From Tragulus kanchil (taxonomy: Eukaryota > Chordata > Mammalia > Artiodactyla > Tragulidae), in assembly GCA_022376925.1 (NCBI GenBank), contig JAIOJX010000006.1, positions 58,675,394 through 58,739,393 of the forward strand: a stretch of 64,000 nucleotides of DNA, in the 5' to 3' direction. The notes under the pieces were generated by a model. The model did no database searches. It had not been told where the DNA came from and saw nothing but the letters and a program-made list of their open reading frames with translations. A program made the translations under genes and the position numbers. Below, one piece after another: positions 49,992 to 62,010 of this stretch. How positions within the stretch are numbered: the first letter of the stretch is position 1; the number at the start of each line of letters is the position of its first letter.

Positions 49992-51313
49992 TTGCAAGTA
50001 CTTAGTAAGTTGGGAAACTATACTAAAAATGTTTAACTTAAATATCAAATTGGAGCTCTTGTCATTACAAAATTAATATTTTTTGTGTGCACAATTAAAA
50101 AAAAAAAAAAAGCCAGCCATGCTTACTTTGTTATCTTGAAGTCTCAAAAAGTAAGAACAAGAGTCACTTAACTAAAATGGTTGCTAGCACTGACTCTGCC
50201 AGGTCACAGGTCTAATGGGGGACTGAGAAGTCAACATTTGGCATTTATGTCATTTGGGCATTATTTTTCTACCTTTGGGTGCTCTTGCCACGTGGTTTCT
50301 GATATTAAGGTATCCTTTTGTCTTTTGTTTTATTTAAAGTGGCACTACCAGCTAATGAGATTCCGGTTTGGTTTAGGTTTGGTTTTGTTGATCTGGTTTG
50401 AGTGTGCATACATCTAATACAAACTGCTCAGGTTAATATGAAAAGCACTTCCTCTAAATTTCCACATTTCACTTGGGAAAGCCCTAGAAATTCTAAATGT
50501 CTGGTTAGCCTATATAGCTAAGCTCCAGTAACAAGAAAAATGGCTTAAAAAATTTTCTTGGTAAACTTTGTAATGATGCATTGAAAGGATTGGCTCTGGT
50601 ATCTCAAGAATACAAAAAGTTTCTGCTATCATACTTTCTGGGGTAATGATACTCAGAAAAGACATTTTGGTTTGTTTGCTACCTTTTTGGTTTAATACTT
50701 CTACTGTGGTCAGAAATGTACTGTATGCACATAGGGATCTAAGAGAAAGGTTTCCCCTTGCAGTGTTGGCATGGGAAATATTCTGAAAATATACTCTGTT
50801 ACATGCCAGGTGACATCAGAGGCAAAAGGAAAACCCAGTACATAGTTTGGCAGTGAGGAACTTAAATTTCAGGTTGTGGACAGATCTACTCCCAAGTGCT
50901 ACATCGCCTCGTATACACAAGGATAGGACTGAGGGAAGACCATGGGCTACTGCGTCAGTAAGAAACAGATTAATTTCGACCAGAGAGGGAAACTCAGGTG
51001 AACAGTCTGTCTTCACCACCATCTAGAGCAGGGAAGGACGCCTCCAGTGGAAAAAAAGCAAGGGTGCTGGACAGTGCTTTCTTCCCTCTTACAAATGGGA
51101 GCTTCACAAAGTTCCAAGAACCCCAACCCTTTGGACTGCATTCTGAAAAACGGATAGATTTGACCATCAGAGTTTAAAGAAGACATGCCTAACTTTCCTT
51201 TGCAAATCGGCATGGCTACAATATCTGCTGAAAAATGGTGAACGATGGCTGGTGGCAGGGTCTCTCAATTACAATGCTGTTTCACAATTCGGTTTGTTCT
51301 ATAGAAAGTAATG
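49992..51313. other. Unclassified intronic sequence
   Basis: No gene recognised. A poly-A run lies at about 50096-50111. Open frames here (e.g. 50181-50417, 50816-51022) show no family features. Confidence 0.4.
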
Positions 51314-51319
51314 GGTAGA

Positions 51320-51829
51320 TGTGGGGTTCTGAATTGAAAGAGGACCATTGCAAGCATAAAGAAGCTTAAACACATGTTTGCAGTTTGGAGCTAAGATGGC
51401 GCCTACAGGAAGGGACGTGGGAATGAAGGGAAGCTTAAGCGCATTGGTTAAAGAAGCTTAAGCACATGTTTGCAGCTAAGATGGCGCCTACAGGAAGAGA
51501 CAGGGCGTGGTCTAAATTGTTAATTGATGGTCAAAATTTCTGATTGGTTCCCCTGGCTTCCGCGCTCATGAATGATTGCTTGGCCTTTAGCTTGATTGGT
51601 GTAATCTATAGGAAGTCCCGTGCAAAACCCCCTTCACTTGCCTATAAAAGCTGTGGATCTTCTTCAATAAAGCGGAACTATTTCGATGGAACCCCTGTCG
51701 CGTCTGATTGTCCCCTGCCTGAGCCAGGGGGCTGCGGGGCGGGCAGTTCAAGATTTGCCTTTCTCCGAGATCTCCCGGTTCAGCCGGGGGCAATCCCGCT
51801 GCCTTCCCTTTCTGCGGAAGGTCCCCTCA
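51320..51829 (+). mobile_element. Solo LTR (510 bp) with 6-bp TSD, ERVK-like
   Basis: Begins TG (51320) and ends CA (51829), flanked by a perfect 6-bp duplication, ggtaga, at 51314-51319 and 51830-51835. The 6-bp size is typical of class II/ERVK integration. U3 holds a direct repeat (aagatggcgcctacaggaag at about 51402 and 51478). A TATA box (cctataaaag) lies at about 51641, an aataaa at about 51665, and a GC-rich R/U5 follows. No internal retroviral sequence adjoins it, so it is a recombined solo LTR. Confidence 0.85.
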
Positions 51830-52340
51830 GGTAGAAAGCTAGAGAAGCTGAGAAACAGCTATGTAAGTTACTATCGCTTTAAGAGACATCCAACTATCCA
51901 CTGTATGTTACAAAAACAGGCATTTTGGACCAAGTTAGTCTTTACAAAAATGGTTGCAGCTGGCTCAGACAGAATATTACAGAAGAGAGTAAGAGGAACA
52001 AAAGTAAAAACAAAAAGTCCAGAAAAATACTGAAACCCTAGTGTTGGTTGTTAGCTAAAACAGCCTGGGAGAAGATACTCAAGAAGAACACAGGTGAACA
52101 GGGACAGATCTGCAATCACTGTGTGAATGAGAGGGGCATCACAAGCAGGATTTGCCCCTGGCCTCTCAGCTGCCCCAGCTCCTTGTCTGGCCTGTCTGTC
52201 ACAGACCACACTGAAAGAGACACTGCCCCCAGAGGCATAGGCCCCAGGGGTCAGACTCTCAAGACAACCAGGACTGAAGGCACCCGGGGGTCCCCACACA
52301 AACCCCTGTCCTAATAACACCTGCAGAATCTCAAATATGA

Positions 52341-52493
52341 ATAACTGCTGGGGGCCAACTAGTCAATTTCCTTTTGGACACTGGGGCGACTTTCTCTGTG
52401 TTCACAGAAGCCCCTGGTTTGCTTTCTTCCCAATCCACTACTGTAATGGGACTGTCTAGACGAGCCAATGTTATTATTTCAGCCATTCTCTAA
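52341..52493 (+). pseudogene. Retroviral protease remnant
   Basis: In one frame the aspartic protease active-site box DTGA is encoded at 52377-52388, preceded by hydrophobic residues and followed by the expected Thr/Ser-rich stretch, then stopped by TAA at 52491-52493. The frame is only about 50 codons, cut by a TGA upstream (52338-52340). It is a decayed fragment of an old endogenous retrovirus and cannot give an active enzyme. Confidence 0.7.
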
Positions 52494-52499
52494 ACTGCA

Positions 52500-53070
52500 A
52501 CTAAGAACAAGGTCCAAGCCTCTGTTCTCACAAACATAGCCAGATTGTAATAACTTTAATTTCCAAGGGCTATGCTAAATTAAGTGATAAAAGTCTATTT
52601 AGTAGCTAGATAAATAAAGTGGTGTTTTGAAACATTTATTACTGAACAAAAAAAAATGTTTGGAGACATTCTAAGATGTTCTGTATAAAAAAACAATGTT
52701 TTTAAACTGACATTTATGCTTGTCAATTAAAATGTTAATATAAAGGTCAGTTTTTGGTTGTTTAAAAAAGAAATATAAATGTTTTTGGATAAAAGGCATA
52801 AAAAATGAAATTATATTTAATGAAAGACAAAAGAAGTAAATCTGACTTATAGATAGCTATTTCAAAATTAGAAAATAAATTGATGAGTACAAAAAGTGAT
52901 AAAAGGATTTGTAAAAATGGAGCCTGAGTAAAAGGTTTATGCACATTTAAGACTGACTGTTTAAATTTAAAAATAATCTGAGACAAAGCTTAAATTCAGT
53001 TTTTTCTTTATTAAAAAGACTCACTTTATTCAGATGTCAATTGCTTTTGATAATACACTTAAGTTTATTT
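52500..53070. other. AT-rich stretch, nothing recognised
   Basis: No open frame with family features. It probably belongs to the decayed provirus or an insertion in it. Confidence 0.35.
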
Positions 53071-55283
53071 ACCTCTTAACTGATCTGTTATGTAAGTAGC
53101 TGACTTTGGGAACACTAACTCAAGCTCAGAGCCTCACCTAGCTCAGGGATGGCCTGTTTGTTTAGGGGTAAACACTGCTATTGCTTCTCTAATGCCTAAA
53201 ATTCTTAAGTTTACTAATGGGTAGAATCTTATTGTTCTGGCTTCCCTTGATGTAAATGGAATCTCAAATTCTAAAGTTTATAGTTGGATGTCAGAAAGTC
53301 TATATCAAATGTCTGTATGACAGGCCATTTTGGATACAGATACTGTCATAGATCCTGAAGCCTTAGAATTAACAGTGTAACCCAGCTCTCAGCTTTTTCA
53401 ACAGACATTGCTAGAATGCAGCCACCAACCCAGACAAGCCACTACTAAATATGTGGACCATGCCCCTTTTCAGTTGAAGATGTAAAAGGGGACATATAAT
53501 AAGAAATAATTTACTTAGATTTTCCCGTAAGTGATTGCAAGTGATTTGTTTGTAAGATCATTATCTAAACGTGATATACATGTTAAACTGAATTACTCCC
53601 TGTCAGTATTGATTATTCCTTGTTAGTCTTTACTGAATGTAACCTGTACTGGTGAAGGAAGAAAGAAGCTGGCTGCCCTGACTGAACTGAAACCATCTTG
53701 AGGAAGAGGACTTCATCTGACACTTTCAGTGAACTCTGGACAGTGTTTGGACTGGGTAGCCATGGAGATGAAAAATTAACTGTCAACTAGGCCTCCAGGG
53801 CTGGTGAGAACCTGACCAGGAAGGCCTCGGCCATGAAAATGAAATATCTATCACAAGATAAATTGCCATTTGTGATTTTAGTTAATCAATTTATGTTATA
53901 AACAGGCTAAGCGATATGCTTAGATGATTTTTGATTGTACTATTGTGAATGTTACCAAATCATACTTTTTTCCTTAACGTCTCCTAGGCAACCTTAGAAG
54001 TTGGGGATATGGGTTTGTGCATGTAGGCTTTAGGTATAAATGTGAGCCACAAGTTTTGCTTGGGGGCCTTGGCTAAATGAAGGCCTTGGACCCACTGGTG
54101 TAAATCGAGCCTAATAAACCTCTTTTCCATCCAACACTAGGGGCCACTGAGCGTACCCACAACAAAGACTTACCTCTTAACTGATCTGTTATGTAAGTAG
54201 CTGACTTTGGGAACACTAACTCAAGCTCAGAGCCTCACCTAGCTCAGGGATGGCCTGTTTGTTTAGGGTAAACACTGCTATTGCTTCTCTAATGCCTAAA
54301 ATTCTTAAGTTTACTAATGGGTAGAATCTTATTGTTCTGGCTTCCCTTGATGTAAATGGAATCTCAAATTCTAAAGTTTATAGTTGGATGTCAGAAAGTC
54401 TATATCAAATGTCTGTATGACAGGCCATTTTGGATACAGATACTGTCATAGATCCTGAAGCCTTAGAATTAACAGTGTAACCCAGCTCTCAGCTTTTTCA
54501 ACAGACATTGCTAGAATGCAGCCACCAACCCAGACAAGCCACTACTAAATATGTGGACCATGCCCCTTTTCAGTTGAAGATGTAAAAGGGGACATATAAT
54601 AAGAAATAATTTACTTAGATTTTCCCGTAAGTGATTGCAAGTGATTTGTTTGTAAGATCATTATCTAAACGTGATATACATGTTAAACTGAATTACTCCC
54701 TGTCAGTATTGATTATTCCTTGTTAGTCTTTACTGAATGTAACCTGTACTGGTGAAGGAAGAAAGAAGCTGGCTGCCCTGACTGAACTGAAACCATCTTG
54801 AGGAAGAGGACTTCATCTGACACTTTCAGTGAACTCTGGACAGTGTTTGGACTGGGTAGCCATGGAGATGAAAAATTAACTGTCAACTAGGCCTCCAGGG
54901 CTGGTGAGAACCTGACCAGGAAGGCCTCGGCCATGAAAATGAAATATCTATCACAAGATAAATTGCCATTTGTGATTTTAGTTAATCAATTTATGTTATA
55001 AACAGGCTAAGCGATATGCTTAGATGATTTTTGATTGTACTATTGTGAATGTTACCAAATCATACTTTTTTCCTTAACGTCTCCTAGGCAACCTTAGAAG
55101 TTGGGGATATGGGTTTGTGCATGTAGGCTTTAGGTATAAATGTGAGCCACAAGTTTTGCTTGGGGGCCTTGGCTAAATGAAGGCCTTGGACCCACTGGTG
55201 TAAATCGAGCCTAATAAACCTCTTTTCCATCCAACACGAGGTGAGTTGGGTGCTTCACTGAGCGTACCCCACAACAAAGACTT
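53071..55283. repeat. Tandem duplication 11: about 1.1-kb unit across an LTR
   Basis: Copy A 53071-54171, copy B 54172-55283. Offset is 1101 at the left edge and 1100 after a one-base G difference (gtttaggggtaaa versus gtttagggtaaa). Near its end copy A lacks about 10 bases (acactaggggccactgag versus acacgaggtgagttgggtgc), again right at the join. Confidence 0.96.
53491..54138 (+). mobile_element. LTR, class I-like (three assembled copies)
   Basis: Starts TG (tgtaaaaggggacatata) and carries 'taggtataaatgtgagcc' (TATA-like) and 'cctaataaacctc' (poly-A signal) before the end near ccaaca. The same LTR reappears at 54590-55235 and, for its 3' part, 55993-56330. These are tandem-duplication copies, not separate integrations. 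Confidence 0.6.
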
Positions 55284-57088
55284 CTACTATGAGAAGGCAG
55301 ATTTCTCCACTTCAACAACAACAAAAAGACTTTCTAGAATAACCGATTGTTCTGTTTTTGCTGTTTGCTCCCAGCGTTTCAATTGCATCATGAAATTTGT
55401 TTCCAACCTTCTAAACGCTTTCAGTTACAGATGATGGTTCATGTTCCTACAACCTCCTCCAGCTATTACTTGGGACTCCTGGATCAAAGACCCAAATAAA
55501 GGGTAAAGAGAATATGCTGCCTCAATAATATAGAGACCACGCCCCGGCTCAGCTTGAAGAAGCCAGATTGATCATCACCCCCTTCCCTTGGCAGCATAAT
55601 GCTCCTAAAAGAAAAAAAAATAATAATAATGACAAGAGTTAATACACAGATTTAATAAGTAGGCCAGCAGATCCCAAGGAGGAGAGGGGGAAGAAAAAAG
55701 AGAAAAAAAAGGTAAAGATTTTCAATGCTGAAACTGAAACCAAGTTTCTTGTCTTATGTTAATGCTGTGAGTCTAACAGAGCCTTTACATCAGAATGTCT
55801 CACCTAGTCCTGAAGCCTAGTGGCTATCCTCTACCTAATCTCATGTTAATGTTGTGGGTGTGGGCCTACAGGGCTTTTACAACTGTAAAATATTCTTTCG
55901 GTCTATTGTTTTAATAACTGACTAGATGCTCTCAGATCAAATTTGTGGGGACCTAGACACTGTTATGACAACGGTTTTCTCACTACAGGACCACTGGTGA
56001 GAACCTGACCAGGAAGGCCTCGGCCATGAAAATGAAATATCTATCACAAGATAAATTGCCATTTGTGATTTTAGTTAATCAATTTATGTTATAAACAGGC
56101 TAAGCGATATGCTTAGATGATTTTGATTGTACTATTGTGAATGTTACCAAATCATACTTTTTTCCTTAACGTCTCCTAGGCAACCTTAGAAGTTGGGGAT
56201 ATGGGTTTGTGCATGTAGGCTTTAGGTATAAATGTGAGCCACAAGTTTTGCTTGGGGGCCTTGGCTAAATGAAGGCCTTGGACCCACTGGTGTAAATCGA
56301 GCCTAATAAACCTCTTTTCCATCCAACACGAGGTGAGTTGGGTGCTTCACTGAGCGTACCCCACAACAAAGACTTCTACTATGAGAAGGCAGATTTCTCC
56401 ACTTCAACAACAACAAAAAGACTTTCTAGAATAACCGATTGTTCTGTTTTTGCTGTTTGCTCCCAGCGTTTGCAATTGCATCATGAAATTTGTTTCCAAC
56501 CTTCTAAACGCTTTCAGTTACAGATGATGGTTCATGTTCCTACAACCTCCTCCAGCTATTACTTGGGACTCCTGGATCAAAGACCCAAATAAAGGGTAAA
56601 GAGAATATGCTGCCTCAATAATATAGAGACCACGCCCCGGCTCAGCTTGAAGAAGCCAGATTGATCATCACCCCCTTCCCTTGGCAGCATAATGCTCCTA
56701 AAAGAAAAAAAAATAATAATAATGACAAGAGTTAATACACAGATTTAATAAGTAGGCCAGCAGATCCCAAGGAGGAGAGGGGGAAGAAAAAAGAGAAAAA
56801 AAAGGTAAAGATTTTCAATGCTGAAACTGAAACCAAGTTTCTTGTCTTATGTTAATGCTGTGAGTCTAACAGAGCCTTTACATCAGAATGTCTCACCTAG
56901 TCCTGAAGCCTAGTGGCTATCCTCTACCTAATCTCATGTTAATGTTGTGGGTGTGGGCCTACAGGGCTTTTACAACTGTAAAATATTCTTTCGGTCTATT
57001 GTTTTAATAACTGACTAGATGCTCTCAGATCAAATTTGTGGGGACCTAGACACTGTTATGACAACGGTTTTCTCACTACAGGACCACT
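54900..57088. repeat. Tandem duplication 12: about 1092-bp unit
   Basis: Copy A 54900-55992, copy B 55993-57088. It overlaps copy B of duplication 11, so 54900-55283 exists three times (also about 53800-54171 and 55993-56375). Differences are gatttttgattg versus gattttgattg, and cgtttcaattg (55375) versus cgtttgcaattg. Confidence 0.96.
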
Positions 57089-57489
57089 TAGACTCCCTGT
57101 CGGAAATGGTATTACAAAACTGCAGAGGGCTTGAGCTTCTCACTGCAGACAAGAGAGACATTTGTGTCTTTCTTGAAGAGCAATGCTGTCTTTATACTAA
57201 TAAATCTGGCATAGTTCAAGATATGGTACAACAGCTTAGAGACCAAATGACCAAATAAAGGAATGCTGACAACAGCTGGTTTGGGAATGGATTTTCAGCA
57301 TGGCTTCCATTATTCTTTCCCTTAGTTGGTCCGGTGGTCACCATTGTTATATTTCTGCTTTTTGCTCCTTGTCTTATTTGCTGCATAAACAGAATTTATA
57401 CAAGGAAGGATTTGAGCCTTCACCAACCAGACAGTTTCACAAGAGCTAAAGATTTAATTCATTATAAAGAAAACCAGTGGGGGATGTAA
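57019..57489 (+). pseudogene. Endogenous retrovirus env transmembrane-subunit remnant
   Basis: One frame runs from 57019 to a TAA at 57487-57489 with a single in-frame stop at 57256-57258. Before that stop lies the C-terminal part of the TM ectodomain, with the CX6CC cysteine pattern of gamma-type Env at about 57166-57192. After it are a hydrophobic membrane-spanning stretch (about 57322-57390) and a basic cytoplasmic tail. The last codons overlap the TG start of the 3' LTR. The surface subunit and fusion peptide are missing: immediately upstream is an in-frame TAG and an LTR-like piece. It is an inactive remnant. The first ~65 bases are also present in copy A at about 55927-55992. Confidence 0.8.
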
Positions 57490-58437
57490 GGCTAGAAAAT
57501 AGAAGGAATACTTTGTTCAAATGATTCTGAAAGAACGGAAAATCAGATAACCTGGTTTCAACAGACTAGGTTGCTCCACCCAAAGGCAGGCAAACATCCT
57601 CCCTGAGGCCCCCTCCCGCCGAACGGCACTCCCGATACGAGGCCTCCGCCCACTAAATTCCAACACTCGGCGGCACTCCCTGGAATTTCTACTGAGCCGA
57701 ATGAAAGAAATCTCACAGGTCGCTATTCATCAGATGCTCCTTCAGCCCTATTCCCGACTGCCCACCAGCCCATCACCCTCAGACCAGCCTTAGACTCCCC
57801 ATGCCCAAACAAAGACTCAGCAGGAAGTAGCCAGACAAAGTTCGGCGCCCTATATCACCAAAAAGGCTGGAATGTTTGGTTGGTAGGCTATTAAAAGGTT
57901 AACACAGCAGCCGGAGATTCCCCAGCACTAAATAGTCAAAAGAAAAGGCCAGTTGCTAGGGTCAACACCGCGACCAGAGACTCCCCGGCATTAAATCAGG
58001 GGGTCAGTTGCTTGCCTGCTGGCGCCCGAGAGTCTCCTTAGACCTGCGATAAGGAGATAGCCTTGGCCATAAAGATTCCTCTGGAAAGTGTCAAGGACTT
58101 CACACCCCCAGCCCGCGGACACCTCAAGGATAGTGGGCTCATCACTGGACTTCCTGCCAAACATATAGCCAATCGTGTAATGCCTGATGTGCCCACCAAA
58201 CATATAGCCAATCGTATGTTGCCTAATGTACTTGCGTTAATTTGAAACTTTGCCCTATAAAAACCCCGGAATCCTCGGCGAGGGTGTGCAGCTTGTTCGA
58301 CCAGGCTGACACCCGAGTGCGCACTCGCTCAATAAAATACTACTCTTGGTTTTGCAGCTCTTGGTCTGGTCTTTGAGTCTCGGGGACCTCCTGGAAATCT
58401 CTGCTCCCTCCCATCGGGGAAACGGAGTTTATCAATT
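57485..58437 (+). mobile_element. 3' LTR of the gamma-like ERV
   Basis: A short purine tract (gtggggga, 57477-57484) serves as polypurine tract before TG at 57485. U3 contains two sets of internal direct repeats: about 57905-57990 in ~60-base units, and about 58157-58215 where catatagccaatcgt occurs twice 39 bases apart. The TATA box ctataaaaac is at about 58255 and the aataaa signal at 58331. The right end is not fixed by a visible target-site duplication; 58437 is an estimate. Confidence 0.75.
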
Positions 58438-58828
58438 CTGCCCTCTCACCTAGTTTCACTGACCACAGGAGTTGACTATTCAGAGGCAATGTGACAGACC
58501 TCAGACCTAGCCCCTCAGTCTTAGAATCAACAATTTTTGTTAAGCTATAACCAGTGGCTCTGATGTGACTATAGATAAGCATACCTGTGTCACTCTCTTA
58601 ATCTCTGTAAACAATTTATGCCATGGGAAGATGGAAAGTAAAAAAAATTCAAGATTCTGTGAAAAACATGATGATTGCCTATAAATCATGTACCCTGTTT
58701 CAGTTGGGGCTGCACATTAGAGCATCTTTTAGGCTGTGTGCAGTCACTTGTTGGCAATAAAAACTCCTAATTCGGCTTTTTCCTGCTTAGAGTGGTCTCT
58801 GTTTCTTCTCGGGACAACACTATTATAC
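58438..58828 (+). mobile_element. LTR-like sequence ending cgggacaaca
   Basis: Carries a poly-A signal (gcaataaaaactcc, about 58756) followed by 'ttcctgcttagagtggtc' and ends 'tctcgggacaaca' near 58828, a typical LTR R/U5 layout. The left end is unknown. Its second copy at about 59605-59929 is due to tandem duplication 13. Confidence 0.5.
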
Positions 58829-60705
58829 AGTCACTTTTCCATGACCTAGACAGATAGTTCAAGTCAAAAGTCCATTCAAATAAGAGAAGCAATTCAATAG
58901 CAAGATCTATTAACTATGTATTAACTAGTGATTTGATGTTAAAAATATCTATTACCTATGAATTAATAGATATTTAAATTTTATAAAGTGTATGTTACCG
59001 GTAAGACAGGGTGATCTATGAGCAAGGAAAGTGTACACTCTCATTTGTCATGGTGTTAAACAATATTTCAATAAATTGAGCCTAGAGACTGCCAAAATGT
59101 TTCAGGGAGAAAATAAATTCTAGCTCCGAGTTGCAAACTGTTTATTTAACTTGCTTTCTGTCGTTATTGTTATTACAATCATATTTAATGGTTTGCCTGG
59201 AAGACCCTGCCTCTCTGTCTGATTGTGAAGTAAAATACCTTTGTTCAAGAATCCTGTCCACCTGTAGATGGCAGAAAGAGAGAAGTTAACACTTCCCCTG
59301 CCTGAGGCTTGCCATTCTAAGAGATGTTTGCAAGATTAATGGCCTTTTTACTTTGGTTAGTCACCTCCCTCTATGTCTGATCTATAAAATAACCTGGTAT
59401 ACAAACCCCAGATAAGATGTTTTTTCTGAGGCACTAGACTGCCAAGCCATCTTCTCGGTCATCTGCTTTCCAAATAAAATTGTTTTCCTTGCCTCAGAAC
59501 CTCCTCTATGGGATTCATTGGCCTGCAGTGTGACAAGCAGAGCGAGCTTGGACTCGGTAACAAAAATACATCCGTAGATTTTTATTATGGGTATGAGTCA
59601 TTTTGACCTAGCCCCTCAGTCTTAGAATCAACAATTTTTGTTAAGCTATAACCAGTGGCTCTGATGTGACTATAGATAAGCATACCTGTGTCACTCTCTT
59701 AATCTCTGTAAACAATTTATGCCATGGGAAGATGGAAAGTAAAAAAAATTCAAGATTCTGTGAAAAACATGATGATTGCCTATAAATCATGTACCCTGTT
59801 TCAGTTGGGGCTGCACATTAGAGCATCTTTTAGGCTGTGTGCAGTCACTTGTTGGCAATAAAAACTCCTAATTCGGCTTTTTCCTGCTTAGAGTGGTCTC
59901 TGTTTCTTCTCGGGACAACACTATTATACAGTCACTTTTCCATGACCTAGACAGATAGTTCAAGTCAAAAGTCCATTCAAATAAGAGAAGCAATTCAATA
60001 GCAAGATCTATTAACTATGTATTAACTAGTGATTTGATGTTAAAAATATCTATTACCTATGAATTAATAGATATTTAAATTTTATAAAGTGTATGTTACC
60101 GGTAAGACAGGGTGATCTATGAGCAAGGAAAGTGTACACTCTCATTTGTCATGGTGTTAAACAATATTTCAATAAATTGAGCCTAGAGACTGCCAAAATG
60201 TTTCGGGGAGAAAATAAATTCTAGCTCCGAGTTGCAAACTGTTTATTTAACTTGCTTTCTGTCGTTATTGTTATTACAATCATATTTAATGGTTTGCCTG
60301 GAAGACCCTGCCTCTCTGTCTGATTGTGAAGTAAAATACCTTTGTTCAAGAATCCTGTCCACCTGTAGATGGCAGAAAGAGAGAAGTTAACACTTCCCCT
60401 GCCTGAGGCTTGCCATTCTAAGAGATGTTTGCAAGATTAATGGCCTTTTTACTTTGGTTAGTCACCTCCCTCTATGTCTGATCTATAAAATAACCTGGTA
60501 TACAAACCCCAGATAAGATGTTTTTTCTGAGGCACTAGACTGCCAAGCCATCTTCTCGGTCATCTGCTTTCCAAATAAAATTGTTTTCCTTGCCTCAGAA
60601 CCTCCTCTATGGGATTCATTGGCCTGCAGTGTGACAAGCAGAGCGAGCTTGGACTCGGTAACAAAAATACATCCGTAGATTTTTATTATGGGTATGAGTG
60701 CATTT
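58504..60705. repeat. Tandem duplication 13: 1101-bp unit across two LTR-like pieces
   Basis: Copy A 58504-59604, copy B 59605-60705, offset 1101. A substitution lies at 59105 versus 60206 (tttcagggag/tttcggggag). At the end of copy A 'tatgagtcatttt' lacks the G of 'tatgagtgcatttt'. Confidence 0.97.
59118..59569 (+). mobile_element. Second LTR-like sequence ending ggactcggtaaca
   Basis: A TATA-like 'gatctataaaataacc' (about 59379), a poly-A signal 'ccaaataaaattg' (about 59470) and the end 'ttggactcggtaaca' suggest an LTR. Repeated at about 60219-60670 by duplication 13. Confidence 0.5.
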
Positions 60706-60709
60706 TAAT

Positions 60710-61330
60710 TGCTCAAATATTTAATCAGTGCTTCATTTTGTATAAACTATTTTCCTTTATCTTTCGCTGAGTAAAACAAATGAGTTGATTTTTTTCCCTT
60801 ATTCAACTGCATGTGAGCAGATATATAAGTCTCAATCCATGATATTGAATCTTTCAGGCAAATTTTTATTTTGTAACTCGATTTTTTTCTCTAACAACGC
60901 TTGCAGACATCACGGAATAAACTTTCTAATTTTGTATTCAGTTTTATGTTTTATATTTAGAAAATATTAAGGGGAATTATTTTAAGTAATATTTTGTGGT
61001 TGAGGTAGCTATAAATCAACGTATAATGACTGACCTGCACACTATTGAAATATGTTTCAGGTACTCCCTAAAGCTGTGGAAGTAAAAATAAGTAAAATGC
61101 ATTCTATAATTTTTGAGAATATGCAAAATTGAAACTTTATGTAATAATATTTAATTCCATCAGGGCTGGAACATCTATTCGGTGATTCTAAGCATTTACT
61201 TTAAGATTGGCAATATTCTAGGTGCTGGGGATATCTCAGTAAATGATTTACATATATATTCTTACACTGAACAAATGATAACAAGTAGAATAAATGCTTA
61301 TAAAAAGGGAGAGTAATGAAAAAAATGTAT
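60710..61330. other. Unclassified intronic sequence
   Basis: AT-rich with nothing recognised, apart from a faint MIR/L2-like tail near 61186-61275. Confidence 0.35.
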
Positions 61331-62010
61331 ATTAATTTAATTAGTGTTAACTAGGAGCAGATCAGTCTCAACATGAGGGAGAACTTTGTCAGATACAACA
61401 AGTGTAAATTGCCAAGAGCTATAAAGAAACTAAAAGAAAGACTATTCTTTTTGGTGCCTAGATGGGGAAGGGAAATGGCAAGTGATAAGGCTGAAGAGGA
61501 AATACAAAGCCAGGCTTTTGAGACCAGCATAAGAACCATGTGAATTTTGCGCTTTATCCTAAGAGCAATGAGAAGCCACTTTCCTAATGGGAATTAAGAG
61601 AATAAAGTACTTTGATTTGTGTTTTTAGACTACTAGCTGCTCTTTGGAAAATTAAACAGGATTAATAATGGATCCTAGGAAACTTGATGACTGCTATTGT
61701 AGTAGTCCAGACAAAAGCTGATAATACTTTAGAATTCAGGGGCTGTGAATATGGAGTGAAATACATGGATTTAAGCCAGATTTGGCAAGTAGAATTAATC
61801 ACTTTGGCAATTAATGATATGTGAGTATTAGGCAAATTCACATTTTAGTTTCCTGTGGCAGATGGAGTAGCTGTGGGAGGCTTAGTGAGTCCAGTTTTGT
61901 ACATACTGAAGTTTGAGATGTCTGAAAGAAGTACGAAGAGAAATGCCAATTAGACAGTTGGGTATATACATCTAAAGCTAAAGAAAGAACATTTGCAAAT
62001 ATTAAAAATA
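61331..62010 (+). repeat. Ancient interspersed repeat, same kind as 29556-30110
   Basis: Phrases such as 'attgtagtagtccagacaaa', 'actgaagtttgagatgtctg' and 'agacagttgggtatataca' follow the order of a widespread decayed mammalian repeat. Part is duplicated at 62800-63150. Confidence 0.4.

Larger units (their letters stand above)
51836..58440 (+). mobile_element. Degraded class I (gammaretrovirus-like) endogenous retrovirus region
   Basis: A fossil provirus landscape: gag/pro remnant (52100-52490), an inserted or recombined LTR (53491-54140 and its duplicate copies), a purine-rich LTR-like piece (55665-55925), an env transmembrane remnant (57019-57489) and a 3' LTR (57485 on). Tandem duplications 11 and 12 overlap inside it, so one part is present three times. 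Internal genes are incomplete and interrupted; pol is not recognisable as a continuous unit. Confidence 0.7.
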
